Program-made: the position numbers and the translations under genes | Assembly: GCA_002746535.1 (NCBI GenBank) | Contig: NVWA01000081.1 | Location: 46,947-110,946 of the forward strand | Length of the DNA: 64,000 nucleotides | Reading direction: 5' to 3' | DNA from: Planctomycetota bacterium | Lineage (GTDB): Bacteria > Planctomycetota > GCA-2746535 | Part shown: piece after piece, positions 54,483-63,808 of the stretch | Numbering within the stretch: position 1 is the stretch's first letter | Layout: each line of letters opens with the position of its first letter | Notes under the pieces: generated by a model | Told to the model about the DNA's origin: nothing | Database searches by the model: none | Seen by the model: only the letters and a program-made list of their open reading frames with translations

Positions 54483-55757
54483 TTATCTAAAAATTGTTTT
54501 ATTTCTTTCAGGGTGAATTGAAATAGTATCAATTCTTACTTCTAGTAACTCTTCCAATCTCATTAGATAGTTTTTGGCATTTTGAGGTAATTCGTCGTAT
54601 GTTTTACATCCAGTAATATCTTCGTCAAAACCTGGCATTTCTTCATATATCGGAGTTACATTATCAAGGTCACTTGCAAGTGCAGGCATAAATTGAATAT
54701 TTTCACCGTTTAGCTCATAAGCAGTACAAATTTTAATGGTATTTTCTCCTGATAAAACATCTAGTTTTGTGATAGCGATACTATTGATTCCTGACGCTCT
54801 TATGGCATGTTTCAAAGAGACAATATCAATCCATCCGCAACGTCTTTTTCTACCTGTAGTAGCACCAAATTCATGACCTTTGTCTTGAAGGCTTGTCCCA
54901 GCATTTGTAAAATCTTCTGTTGGGAATGGACCTGCGCCTACTCTTGTCGTGTATGCTTTTACGACACCAATAATTTTTTCAATATGGTGAGGACCAATAC
55001 CTGTACCAGTTGAGATTCCGCCTGAAATAGTATGAGAAGATGTTACAAAGGGATATGTTCCCATTTCAATATCTAATAAACTTCCTTGGGCGCCTTCAAA
55101 TAAAATATTTTTCCCCTCTTTTATTTGAGTTTCAACATAAATAGATGTATCACAAATCATGTGCTTGATTTTTTCTGCGTAGTCAAGATAAGTTTTTAAT
55201 ATTGTTTCATGGGAAATAGCTTCTTTATTATATAATTTAGTAAGAATTTGATTTGTTCTTTCTACATTTTCTTTTAATCGACTTTCAAAAATATCGGGCC
55301 TTAACAATTCGGCCATTCGAATACCTTTTCTAGAGTATTTATCTGTGTAGCAGGGGCCAATTCCTCGACCTGTTGTTCCAATTTTTTTATCTCCTAAAGA
55401 TTCTTCAGAGGCTTTATCCAATATTTTATGATAGGGCATGACTAAATGAGCTCGATCGCTAATTAATAATCTTGTGGTAACGTCACCGCATCTTTCTTTT
55501 AATTCTTCAATTTCATTTAATAAACTTTCGATGTCAACGACAACACCTTGTGCAATAACAGAAATTTTATTGTCATGAAGGATGCCACTAGGCAATAAGT
55601 GTAAAACAAATTTATCGTCTTTAACAATGACGGTATGGCCAGCATTTGCACCACCTTGGAATCTTACTATTACATCAGCTTTTTCAGTTAAAAGATCTAC
55701 ATATTTCCCTTTACCTTCGTCACCCCATTGTGCTCCAATTATGGAAGTCGTTGCCAT
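54483..55757 (-). CDS. purA: Adenylosuccinate synthetase
   Basis: 424 residues, standard length. WGDEGKGKYVDLL (GTP loop), QGGANAGHTV, GTTGRGIGPCYTDK and TRVGAGPFPTE are all present. It converts IMP, GTP and aspartate to adenylosuccinate for AMP synthesis. First gene of the purA-uppS-cdsA operon; gap to uppS is 4 nt. TTAGAAAGG lies just upstream of the ATG. Confidence 0.97.
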   Translation of the reverse strand: MATTSIIGAQWGDEGKGKYVDLLTEKADVIVRFQGGANAGHTVIVKDDKFVLHLLPSGILHDNKISVIAQGVVVDIESLLNEIEELKERCGDVTTRLLISDRAHLVMPYHKILDKASEESLGDKKIGTTGRGIGPCYTDKYSRKGIRMAELLRPDIFESRLKENVERTNQILTKLYNKEAISHETILKTYLDYAEKIKHMICDTSIYVETQIKEGKNILFEGAQGSLLDIEMGTYPFVTSSHTISGGISTGTGIGPHHIEKIIGVVKAYTTRVGAGPFPTEDFTNAGTSLQDKGHEFGATTGRKRRCGWIDIVSLKHAIRASGINSIAITKLDVLSGENTIKICTAYELNGENIQFMPALASDLDNVTPIYEEMPGFDEDITGCKTYDELPQNAKNYLMRLEELLEVRIDTISIHPERNKTIFR

Positions 55758-55796
55758 ATTGATCTTGCCTTTCTAAAATAATAATGAATGAAATTA

Positions 55797-55814
55797 GGAC
55801 TATAAATATAGTCC
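55797..55814 (-). terminator. Hairpin before purA (terminator or leader element)
   Basis: GGACTATA (55797-55804) pairs with TATAGTCC (55807-55814) around two A bases. On the minus strand it lies 70 nt after the TPR gene stop and is followed by TAATTTCATT, so it may terminate that gene. Because a TATAAT (55828-55833) lies just upstream, it could instead be in the purA leader. Confidence 0.35.
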
Positions 55815-55883
55815 AAAACGGCGAATCATTATAGCTAGATTAAAGTTGAGATATAGTGATAAAATTCGATTAAATATCTAATA

Positions 55884-57068
55884 TTACTGATTATTGTCTT
55901 CTAAATTTTCCTTCAGTAATTCTTCGGGAACTTCCGTTAAATAGCTCATTTCGAGTTCTTCAAGCCAATCTATTTGATGAGCTTTTACTTTCCATTCTTC
56001 CATTAAGTTTATGGCTATTTCTGTTTCATCTAATTCAAAATGAGATTGGATTAATCGAAAGGCTAATGTTTCATCTTTGGGTCTCATTTCTAGTCCTTTT
56101 AAGAAACAATGCTTGGATTCTTCAAATTTATTCTGGGTCATTAACGACAATCCTAGATTCTTTTGTGAATTAAAATCTTTTGGATTGATTTCCAAAGCTA
56201 ATTTAAATGTTTCTTCTGCTTTTTGATAATCTTGATTTACCATATTGATTCCCCCTTTTAGATTAATCAATTCGGTATTTTTTGGATCTACAGCTAAACC
56301 TTGATCAACATTTTGCTCAGAAGATTCTACATATATAAAGTGTTCTTTTCGAGGATTGATTTTAAAGATTTCCATCTGAGCAGTTGCTAACCCTAACCAA
56401 GTCTTTGCATCGTTTGGTGCAATTTCTGTAGTTTTTTTAAAGATATCTTCGGCAGACTCAAATTCACTTAGAAATAACTTGCACCTTGCAATTAGCGTTA
56501 ATACTTTGACATCGTTAGGTGCCATTTCTAAGCAATGAACTAAAATGCTTTCCACCTTTTTATATTCATTGTCACTATAAAAAAGGTCTTCGGCTTCTTT
56601 AAATAAATTTTGAATAATAAGTCTATTAAATCGTGGGTCATTTTCATTACTTGATACAAGAGTATTATTTTCTTTTGAATAAACATACATTGTAATTTCA
56701 CAGTCAATTTTCCCTGTAATTTTGGCGAATAGACCTTTTTGCTCAAGTTTTTCTGCAATGATTATAAATACAAGAGAAGATTCTGGATCATAAATCCAAA
56801 AGTGTATTTGAAATATATTTTTGATATTTTCATCAGTTTGCAAAGGTTCTAGATTTTTTTTAAATGCACCGCTCAAGACTGTTTTCAGTTCGTCCTTATT
56901 ATCAAATGTTATGTCTCTTTGGTTAGGGTAAAAGATAGGCAAGTTTTTATTTGATTTTGTGTCTACAATATAAAGCAATTCGCGTGAGACTTCTAGATCA
57001 AAACTGTTAAGTCTATCAATTAAATGATTATGACTTTTGTAAAACTGATGCACTTGGTTTGAATCCAT
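55884..57068 (-). CDS. TPR-repeat protein, function unknown
   Basis: 394 residues without signal or membrane helix. Residues 1-150 form an unrecognised alpha/beta region (VSRELLYIVDTKSNKN...). From about 155 TPR units follow: YKKVESILVHCLEMAPNDV, FESAEDIFKKTTEIAPNDAKTW, YQKAEETFKLALEINPKDFNSQ, FEESKHCFLKGLEMRPKDE. It is probably a scaffold for protein interactions. Stands alone upstream of purA. Confidence 0.75.
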   Translation of the reverse strand: MDSNQVHQFYKSHNHLIDRLNSFDLEVSRELLYIVDTKSNKNLPIFYPNQRDITFDNKDELKTVLSGAFKKNLEPLQTDENIKNIFQIHFWIYDPESSLVFIIIAEKLEQKGLFAKITGKIDCEITMYVYSKENNTLVSSNENDPRFNRLIIQNLFKEAEDLFYSDNEYKKVESILVHCLEMAPNDVKVLTLIARCKLFLSEFESAEDIFKKTTEIAPNDAKTWLGLATAQMEIFKINPRKEHFIYVESSEQNVDQGLAVDPKNTELINLKGGINMVNQDYQKAEETFKLALEINPKDFNSQKNLGLSLMTQNKFEESKHCFLKGLEMRPKDETLAFRLIQSHFELDETEIAINLMEEWKVKAHQIDWLEELEMSYLTEVPEELLKENLEDNNQ

Positions 57069-57162
57069 ATGATCTTTCTATGATATTGTTAATAATGGAA
57101 TATTAAGGAACCTTTGACTTTTTTCAATTAAAGTGATTAGTGACATAATTCATTATATAGAA

Positions 57163-57804
57163 TTATTTTAAAAAGATTTGTAAGATTTTTTTAATGAATG
57201 TCTGGTCATCGCCTAAACAAGATGCCAATTCCCATTCTTTCTGATTTAGATTCTGCAAAAAGTTTTGTTTTAGATCAATGTTTATATGTTTTCCTGAAAC
57301 AAACATCAAGGGTTTTATGTTTATAAGTTCTCCTTCTGATAATTTGCTTTCAATAGTATCTTTGAAGTTTGGGAACCCTAAAAAATAGCAAAAGCTGAAA
57401 CTACCATAATTTTTAGAAGCAGACTCAAGATCTAGGTATTCATTTTGAGTTTGTTTATTATTTGAGCCATGGGCCAGAAAAATAGTTTGGCGAGGTGCAT
57501 TTTCGAATAGATATTTTTGTAGTTTCTTATTTTGCAAAAGAGGGTCAGTTAGTGTTATATTTAAGTTGTTTATATTATCAATTTTACTTTTTAGCGTTGA
57601 GTATTCGTATCCATTGATAAGTAGAAGTGGTATGATAATTGTGGGTATTTTTGTAGATTTTAATACACTGTCAATATTTTTTGGTGTCGCAAAATCAAGA
57701 TGATGGTTTGGGTAAATCTGTTTTGCATACGTTAATATATTTTCATAGGTACCTATGGCTTTATCACTGATGTTGTTGCCATAAATAATTGATTTAGAAT
57801 TCAT
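57163..57804 (-). CDS. Short CbiK-like sirohydrochlorin cobalto/ferro-chelatase
   Basis: 213 residues against about 264 in Salmonella CbiK. The three diagnostic blocks align: IIPLLLINGYEYSTLKSKI, IFLAHGSNNKQTQNEYLDLE with the metal-binding His, and INIKPLMFVSGKHINIDL with the second His. The C-terminal ASCLGDDQTFIKKILQIF also matches. The family inserts Co2+ or Fe2+ into sirohydrochlorin. There are no other cobalamin or siroheme genes nearby, so its pathway here is unclear. The start is 20 nt behind a tRNA gene on the same strand. Confidence 0.7.
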   Translation of the reverse strand: MNSKSIIYGNNISDKAIGTYENILTYAKQIYPNHHLDFATPKNIDSVLKSTKIPTIIIPLLLINGYEYSTLKSKIDNINNLNITLTDPLLQNKKLQKYLFENAPRQTIFLAHGSNNKQTQNEYLDLESASKNYGSFSFCYFLGFPNFKDTIESKLSEGELINIKPLMFVSGKHINIDLKQNFLQNLNQKEWELASCLGDDQTFIKKILQIFLK

Positions 57805-57824
57805 AAGGAATATCGAAAAAATAA

Positions 57825-57898
57825 TGGGCCATCTAGGACTTGAACCTAGGACCTGCCGATTATGAGTCGGATGCTCTAACCAACTGAGCTAAAAGCCC
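57825..57898 (-). tRNA. tRNA with CAU anticodon (tRNA-Met or tRNA-Ile2)
   Basis: 74 nt on the minus strand fold as a cloverleaf: acceptor GGGCTTT/ATGGCCC, D arm GCTC AGTTGGTTA GAGC, anticodon loop CTCATAA, T arm CTAGG TTCAAGT CCTAG, discriminator A. The 3' CCA is not encoded. Two mismatches are present, U6:U67 and U27:C43. The CAU anticodon may belong to elongator Met or to lysidine-modified Ile2; the C4-G69 pair and T loop look slightly more Ile2-like, but this cannot be settled by eye. Confidence 0.9.
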
Positions 57899-57921
57899 AT
57901 CATTTTAAAATTGGACTCGGG

Positions 57922-57949
57922 ATTATATTTTCTGCCCTTGGTAAATCAA
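57922..57949 (-). promoter_or_regulatory. Promoter of the tRNA gene
   Basis: On the minus strand TTGATT (57944-57949), a 16-nt spacer and perfect TATAAT (57922-57927) precede the tRNA by about 24 nt. The region right after the -10 box is CCCGAG, a GC-rich discriminator typical of stringently controlled stable RNA promoters. Confidence 0.55.
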
Positions 57950-58094
57950 TAACTTTCAAACAAATTTAAATGCATCCTTATTTTTTAATTAAGTTTGCTT
58001 TATATGAAATGTTTTAGTGGTTATTACAGTTGATAATTTTGGGAGGTACTGACTAAAAGACGAGTTTTAGAGAGTGAAATTTAAAATACTAAAA

Positions 58095-58418
58095 TTAATT
58101 TTCTGATGGTGTGTACTGGTCGTTTAATAAACTTAATAATTTTTTTATTGAAGTTTCAATGGAATAGACCCAATTTTCATATTGATCGCTTAGCGAGCTT
58201 TGGAATCTTTTTTTCATTTTATTGGCCACATTTAAGGCACTAAGTACCAATATCTGTTTAGCTTCAGGAGAAGATGAATCGATGATATTCATTAATTTTG
58301 ATAGTTCATTAAAAGGGAAATCTTCTTTGAAAGTGACTATTGCTTTTACTTCACGTATAAGATTATTGGTAGTTGTTGCTGTAAAACTATCAAAATTTAT
58401 TGATATTGACTTTTCCAT
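58095..58418 (-). CDS. ZapA-like cell division protein
   Basis: 107 residues. QILVLSALNVANKMKKRFQ matches the central helix of ZapA (which binds FtsZ filaments), followed by a C-terminal coiled coil. The N-terminus (ISINFDSFTATTT ... VTFKEDFPFNELSKLMNIID) fits the small beta/alpha ZapA head. The similarity is modest and I call it by fold pattern. No strong ribosome binding site is visible before the ATG. Confidence 0.5.
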   Translation of the reverse strand: MEKSISINFDSFTATTTNNLIREVKAIVTFKEDFPFNELSKLMNIIDSSSPEAKQILVLSALNVANKMKKRFQSSLSDQYENWVYSIETSIKKLLSLLNDQYTPSEN

Positions 58419-58565
58419 AATTTTTCCAAATAAGTGTTAATTCTCTATAAGCAAAGCAGATTTAATGCCACAAATTTTATGTATGAAATTTGCAAAACTT
58501 ACTGAATTGAGCGGCAATTATTGCCTCAAAGCTGAAATGTTTGCTGATTTTTATCTTGAGTAAAC

Positions 58566-61265
58566 TTAGGAAAAGAGGTACTGCAAATCATCATTTGTAA
58601 GTTCTTTTAGTAGAGATTTTTCGGATGTGATTATTTGTTCAACAATTAGCTTCTTTCTTTCTTGTAGTTTTATGATTTTTTCTTCAATGGTATTCTTGGC
58701 AATTAATTTATATGCAAATACGGTATTTTTTTGTCCAATTCTATGTGCTCTATCGACAGCTTGCATTTCCACTGCTGGATTCCACCATGGGTCAAAAATA
58801 AATATATATTCAGCAGCGGTCAAATTTAATCCTACGCCGCCAGCTTTTAAAGAAATCAAAAACACCTCTGCCTGCTTAGATGATTGAAATTCATTTACTA
58901 ACTTCCCTCTATTATTTGTTGAGCCGTCTAAGTATCGAAAAGGTATATTCAAATTGCTCAATTCGTTTCTAATTAATTTCAACATTGATGTGAATTGAGA
59001 GAAGATCAAAATTTTATGATCTTCACTAATAATTTCTGTAACCATCTCCACCAGCATTTGCATTTTTCCAGAAGATCCTTTTTTAGCATTTTTTTGAATC
59101 AATTTTGTGTGGCAGGCAGCTTGTCTTAATCTTAACAATGCTTCCAAAATAAACATTTTAGATTTATTGAGTCCTTGTTTATTTACTTTAGACATCAATT
59201 CACCTTTTATGGATTCTTTTAATTGATTATAAAAAGTTTCTTGTTCGCTATCCATTTCACAATAAATTGATTGTTCAACTCTTGATGGTAAATCTTTGGC
59301 GACTTCTTCTTTTTTTCTTCTTAAAATAAAGGGGAATATTAAAGAGCGCAATTTTATTAAATCTTCTTTTAATGGATTTTTTAAAAACTGTCTTTCAAAA
59401 CTGGCCTTTGATCCTAATAAATCTGGTGATAAAAATTTAAATTGTGACCATAATTCACCTAAATGATTTTCAATAGGGGTGCCGGTCATACATAGGCGTT
59501 TGTGACTTTTTAATGATGTCACGGCTTTAAAGGTTTGCGTAGTAGGGTTCTTGATAGCTTGTGATTCATCCAATATTACCATATTAAATAAGATATCTTT
59601 GAATATATTTGAAGATGCCCTCAATGTGCCATAGGTGGTCAGGATTATATCAAACTCTTTTTTTAGTATATTTTGATTTCTATTACTTCCGTGATAAGTG
59701 TATGCCTTTATCGAAGGAGTGAATTTATCTATTTCGTCTTCCCAGTTAAATAATAGGGATTTTGGGACAACGACTAAAAATTTCCCTGGTTCTTGATTAT
59801 TCTTTTTTCTTAATATATGAGTCAAGACTTGTATTGTTTTGCCTAACCCCATGTCGTCGGCCAAGATTCCAGAAAAATTAAACTCATCTAAAAAATTTAG
59901 CCAAGATAGGCCGGCATGTTGGTAATCTCTTAACGTTGCTTTTAGATTTAATGGACACTCAACTTTTGTAATTTTTTCAAAGTTCATGATTTTGTCGATA
60001 AGATCTTGGCTTTTTACATCATACTCAACAATATTTTCTTTAAATATTGTTGTTAATTTTCCTACTTTTTCTTTTTGTATTTTAATGGATTTAGATTTTT
60101 CATCGTAATCATCAATCAAATGTTCTAATTCAAGTTTCCATTCTAAGGGTATAATTCCAGCTCTGTTCTGTGATAATTGAATTGTATTTTCTTTTTTTTT
60201 GATTCTATGGATCAGGTTTTCCAATGGGATGACATCATCACCATAAGTAACATTTCCTTTTATTTCAAACCAATTTGTATTGTAATTAACTTTAAAATCT
60301 AATGTTCCTTTTAAATAGTTAATCTCTGTTTTGCCTTTTTTCTGATTATTTTCATAAATTTTCCAGTTCTTCTGCTGAAGCACCATTACTTGTTCATCGG
60401 GGTTTTTAACATTTAAATTCCAATAATTTCCTGCTTGGTAAAAACCTAGATTAATCAATTCGTTTTCAATGTCTTTTTCAGTTTTCACACATCTTTTAAA
60501 AATGGCACCGGATGTTTCTGTAATGTTAGTATTTGCATCTTCAACTTGCCATGTTTCATTTATACTTTGATAGGAGAAATTTAATTTCCCTTTTAATTTA
60601 AACAGAGATCTTTCGATCGTTAAGATTTTTATGTAATCATTTGGCGAACATTTTTTGACAAGTTTTATGTGATCCCTTAATTCTGAATTTTTGATTGAAA
60701 ACAGAAAACTTTCTTCTGAAAGATCAGGTGTATCTATGTGGGTTAAAAAACTTTTAACTTGGTGGGGTAGTTTGGCTTCATTTAAATTGTGAATTAAACA
60801 CGTACCATTATTAAAAATAAAAAGATGTTCAGCGAAAAAGGATAGATGGTTTGTGTTGTACTTTAAATCATTTTTAGATTGCATTAAATATAATTCAGGC
60901 TTTTTGTTCTCTTTATCTAAATAGGAGAATTCAAGAGTGCCGCTATTTGTTACTAATGAATTTAGTTTTGTAGATTTATTTTTAGAGTTTCTAAAGTTGA
61001 TTTTTACTCGATCATATAAATTTAGTATTTTTGATAATACTTTAGGTCTGGAAACTTTATATGAAAGGTAATCTGGATCTGCCTCAGGCAATTTATCTAA
61101 AGATGAGATGACTTTTTTAATTAAATGATTGTTGTTGATTGTAGATTTGATGGAAGTTCTATTAATTTTTACACCAACGGAATCTTTTTTGGGATGTGAT
61201 AGAAAATCAATAATTGCAAAATCAGAATCAAGTTCTATTGCAATAGAAATTTCTTGATTCATCAT
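58566..61265 (-). CDS. SNF2-family ATPase/helicase-like protein
   Basis: 899 residues. Residues about 1-440 are an unrecognised N-terminal region with beta-strand-rich segments. The SNF2 core follows: ILADDMGLGKTIQVLTHIL (motif I), MVILDESQAIKNPTT (motif II, DESQ in place of DEAH), CMTGTPIENHLGELWSQF (III) and the C-lobe ILIFSQFTSMLKLI, GGVGLNLTAAEYIFIFDPWWNP, QAVDRAHRIGQ. It is likely an ATP-driven DNA translocase acting on protein-DNA complexes. Its ATG overlaps the preceding gene's stop in ATGA (61262-61265). Confidence 0.92.
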   Translation of the reverse strand: MMNQEISIAIELDSDFAIIDFLSHPKKDSVGVKINRTSIKSTINNNHLIKKVISSLDKLPEADPDYLSYKVSRPKVLSKILNLYDRVKINFRNSKNKSTKLNSLVTNSGTLEFSYLDKENKKPELYLMQSKNDLKYNTNHLSFFAEHLFIFNNGTCLIHNLNEAKLPHQVKSFLTHIDTPDLSEESFLFSIKNSELRDHIKLVKKCSPNDYIKILTIERSLFKLKGKLNFSYQSINETWQVEDANTNITETSGAIFKRCVKTEKDIENELINLGFYQAGNYWNLNVKNPDEQVMVLQQKNWKIYENNQKKGKTEINYLKGTLDFKVNYNTNWFEIKGNVTYGDDVIPLENLIHRIKKKENTIQLSQNRAGIIPLEWKLELEHLIDDYDEKSKSIKIQKEKVGKLTTIFKENIVEYDVKSQDLIDKIMNFEKITKVECPLNLKATLRDYQHAGLSWLNFLDEFNFSGILADDMGLGKTIQVLTHILRKKNNQEPGKFLVVVPKSLLFNWEDEIDKFTPSIKAYTYHGSNRNQNILKKEFDIILTTYGTLRASSNIFKDILFNMVILDESQAIKNPTTQTFKAVTSLKSHKRLCMTGTPIENHLGELWSQFKFLSPDLLGSKASFERQFLKNPLKEDLIKLRSLIFPFILRRKKEEVAKDLPSRVEQSIYCEMDSEQETFYNQLKESIKGELMSKVNKQGLNKSKMFILEALLRLRQAACHTKLIQKNAKKGSSGKMQMLVEMVTEIISEDHKILIFSQFTSMLKLIRNELSNLNIPFRYLDGSTNNRGKLVNEFQSSKQAEVFLISLKAGGVGLNLTAAEYIFIFDPWWNPAVEMQAVDRAHRIGQKNTVFAYKLIAKNTIEEKIIKLQERKKLIVEQIITSEKSLLKELTNDDLQYLFS

Positions 61266-62038
61266 TTGGAGCTTGTTTTGTTGAGAGAATTGAGATTTTC
61301 TATATTTTTGACGTTATTTTCTACCTTTTTTATTTTCGACTTTACTGAGCTGGAATTTGGTGGTTCAACAATTTCTACAAGTGTGTTTTTAGGTATGAAA
61401 TCAAATAGTTCGATTACTTCTTTATTTTTCATTCTTATACAACCATGTGATGCTTTAGTTCCAATTAATCCTTCTTCATATGTGCCATGAATATAAATAT
61501 ATCTTTCTTTGGTATTTTTATTTTTATTTTCTATACCATCTAACCATAAAATTCGACTTGTGATATAGTCTTTTGGTGAATCAATTTTTTCTTTGAGAAC
61601 GGTTGCTATTCTTCCTGTAAATTTTCTATCTTTATATATTCCGTTGAGAGGTCCATCTTCTCCTATTTTTTCAGAAATTTTATGTGTACCCCTTGGAGTT
61701 TTATATGAATTTGCTGATTCCCCTAAACCAAATTTTGAGCTAGAAATATCATAGGTTTTCACTATTTTATTGGGATTGCAAAGATATAGTTTTTGCTTTT
61801 CGATATCTATGACTATGTGAAAGAAAATATTTTTAAAAGGTTCGGTTTGTCGCAGCTTATTAATTTTGATTTTACTGCTTGATAAAGCCTTTGGTGAAGG
61901 TTTAAAATTGGCTATTTTTACAATTTCTGATTTTTCTTTTTGTGGTGGTAATTTAATTTTAAGAGGTTCTTCTTTTTCCTCTGAAGATACAGATGATGAA
62001 ATGAGAAGTAGGATGAATAAATGAAATATAATTTTCAT
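61262..62038 (-). CDS. L,D-transpeptidase (YkuD domain), secreted
   Basis: 258 residues. A signal peptide (MKIIFHLFILLLISSSVSS) leads to a basic linker and then a YkuD domain: FHIVIDIEKQKLYLCN, YKTPRGTHKIS and the catalytic YIHGTYEEGLIGTKASHGCIRM with Cys nucleophile and both His. It makes 3-3 peptidoglycan cross-links or attaches proteins to peptidoglycan. This is direct evidence that the cell has peptidoglycan, together with the amidase. Its stop overlaps the SNF2 start. Confidence 0.93.
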   Translation of the reverse strand: MKIIFHLFILLLISSSVSSEEKEEPLKIKLPPQKEKSEIVKIANFKPSPKALSSSKIKINKLRQTEPFKNIFFHIVIDIEKQKLYLCNPNKIVKTYDISSSKFGLGESANSYKTPRGTHKISEKIGEDGPLNGIYKDRKFTGRIATVLKEKIDSPKDYITSRILWLDGIENKNKNTKERYIYIHGTYEEGLIGTKASHGCIRMKNKEVIELFDFIPKNTLVEIVEPPNSSSVKSKIKKVENNVKNIENLNSLNKTSSK

Positions 62039-62125
62039 GAAAATCTTAAAATTAAATCATTCTACCAACAGAAGTTTTAAATTTAAAGATATATTTTAAG
62101 AGATATGTTTATATGAGAAAATATA

Positions 62126-62147
62126 GCCTCATCTAAAAAGATGAGGC
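62126..62147 (-). terminator. Intrinsic terminator of the flagellin gene
   Basis: GCCTCATCT (62126-62134) and AGATGAGGC (62139-62147) form a perfect 9-bp stem with a 4-nt loop. On the minus strand the stem is followed by TATATTTTCT. It lies 18 nt after the flagellin stop. Confidence 0.75.
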
Positions 62148-62165
62148 AAATTTTATTGATTGGAA

Positions 62166-63683
62166 TTATCCAAGTAATAATAATGCAGATTGCGCAGAGG
62201 TATTAGCTTGTGCTAATATAGACGTTCCAGCTTGCACTAAAATTTGAGATTTTGTAAATGCCGCTGCTTCAGTGGCAAAATCTAAATCTCTAATACGGCT
62301 TTCAGAAGCGATGATATTTTCTAAAGCTACATTGAGACTATTGATATTAGTTTCTAAGGTGTTTGCTTGAAATGCACCTAATCTAGCTCTAGTTGATGCT
62401 ACATCAGTAATTGCTTCATCAATTATTTTAACAGCATTGTCGGCATTGGAGCTTAAATCGTTTGATCCGCCAGAAACGATTGAAGTTACTCTGCCGTTTG
62501 ATGTACCAAGATTATATGTAGAAATATCTTCAATTCCTACGCTTTCTTGATTATTTGGAGTGCCATATGCTCCTAGCTGAAATAGTAATCCTTGACTGTT
62601 AACATCGAAACTTCCAGAAGCATCTTCTCCTAAAGCACCAGGAGCGACTTTTGCAGCATCACTACCTGTAATTCCTAAATTAGAATTTGAAGCAGTAGCT
62701 GTGGAAGCACCTGTTGCTGTAACATACCCAAATGTTATTTCACCAGAAAAAGAGGCAGAATTTATTTTTAATGATCTTCCGGTTCCTTGAGCAGAAGCAC
62801 CATTAATACTACCTTCTATATCAGCCCCTTTATCAGATGCACGACGAGTGGTATTTGAATCACTGTTTATGGAGCCAATTAAATTTCCATCACCATCAAT
62901 ATCTTCAACTGCTACAGACTCATTACTTCCTACTTCTGTGCTTGTAATGATGATGCTTTGATCACTTACTCTTGCAGTAACGCCAGTATTTTCGTTTATA
63001 TTGTCTATTCCATTTGCAATTTCTTGAAGAGTGGAACCTTTCGAAAATGAAATTTGTTGTGAGCCTTGACTACCAGTAATTTGAATTGTTGAATCAGAAT
63101 CTAGTGTAGCGGCACCAACTGCTATAGTAACACTTGCAAATTCGGCTGCTGAGGTAATCCGATAATCGACATTTAAATTACTTGAACTTCCAAATTGAGC
63201 ACGTGAGATTTCTAATTTGTCAATGCTCGAATCTAAATTACCTATTTCAAATCCAGAGCTACCATTTAGAAGTTTTTTGCCAGCAAATTGAGTTGTGTTA
63301 GCAATTCGATCTATACTGTTTAAAGCTGAATCTACTTCAGCTTGATTTGCATCTAATTGATCCTGGTCAGTCGTCCCTAGGTTTGCAGAATCTATTGCTA
63401 GCCTTCGAACTGTTAATAATAGACTACTAACTTCTTGTAAAGCACCTTCTGCAGTACCAATCACGTTTATGGCTTTTTGTGAATTATCAATGGCCTGCCT
63501 AATGCCAGTGATTTGACCTCTTAACTGCTCACTAATGATTAATCCCGCTGGATTATCACTACCTGAGTTAATTTTCAAACCAGAAGATAATCTTTCTAAT
63601 GATTTAGAAAATTGTTCATTTGATTTTGCTAATTGCCGTGATGCACGAATGGCATTGATGTTGTTTACGATCCTTAATCCCAT
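62166..63683 (-). CDS. fliC: Flagellin
   Basis: 505 residues. Residues 1-150 are the D0/D1 domain (NNINAIRASRQLAKSNEQFSKSL, RLSSGLKINSGSDNPAGLIIS, LDANQAEVDSALNSIDRIA). The C-terminal D1/D0 has RLGAFQANTLETNINSL, SRIRDLDFATEAAAFTKSQIL and ends QSALLLLG. The middle (about 165-400) is an Ala/Ser/Gly-rich surface insert with one flagellin_IN-like repeat (GSTLQEIANGIDNI). Exported by the flagellar type III system to form the filament. GGAGG at 63688-63692 is a strong ribosome binding site. Transcription appears to depend on sigma-28. Confidence 0.95.
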   Translation of the reverse strand: MGLRIVNNINAIRASRQLAKSNEQFSKSLERLSSGLKINSGSDNPAGLIISEQLRGQITGIRQAIDNSQKAINVIGTAEGALQEVSSLLLTVRRLAIDSANLGTTDQDQLDANQAEVDSALNSIDRIANTTQFAGKKLLNGSSGFEIGNLDSSIDKLEISRAQFGSSSNLNVDYRITSAAEFASVTIAVGAATLDSDSTIQITGSQGSQQISFSKGSTLQEIANGIDNINENTGVTARVSDQSIIITSTEVGSNESVAVEDIDGDGNLIGSINSDSNTTRRASDKGADIEGSINGASAQGTGRSLKINSASFSGEITFGYVTATGASTATASNSNLGITGSDAAKVAPGALGEDASGSFDVNSQGLLFQLGAYGTPNNQESVGIEDISTYNLGTSNGRVTSIVSGGSNDLSSNADNAVKIIDEAITDVASTRARLGAFQANTLETNINSLNVALENIIASESRIRDLDFATEAAAFTKSQILVQAGTSILAQANTSAQSALLLLG

Positions 63684-63745
63684 AAATCCTCCTTGACAGT
63701 ACGGTTATTGCACTTCCCTGTCATGTAAAATTGTTTATACTGAGC

Positions 63746-63772
63746 CATTAAATTTCAATATGAAATTTAATG
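63746..63772 (-). promoter_or_regulatory. 27-nt palindrome in the flagellin leader
   Basis: CATTAAATTTCA (63746-63757) and TGAAATTTAATG (63761-63772) are perfect 12-nt inverted arms around ATA. If transcription starts about 7 nt below the sigma-28 -10 element, the palindrome lies in the 5' untranslated region, about 63-89 nt before the ATG. It may be a regulator-binding site, or an mRNA stem-loop for stability or translation control. Confidence 0.5.
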
Positions 63773-63808
63773 ATGGAGTGCTCATTAAATACAAATAACC
63801 TTTTGTCG

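Noticed and set aside
58513..58525. GGCAATTATTGCC palindrome after the SNF2 gene
   Set aside because: A short stem with no adjacent T-run; too weak for a terminator call.
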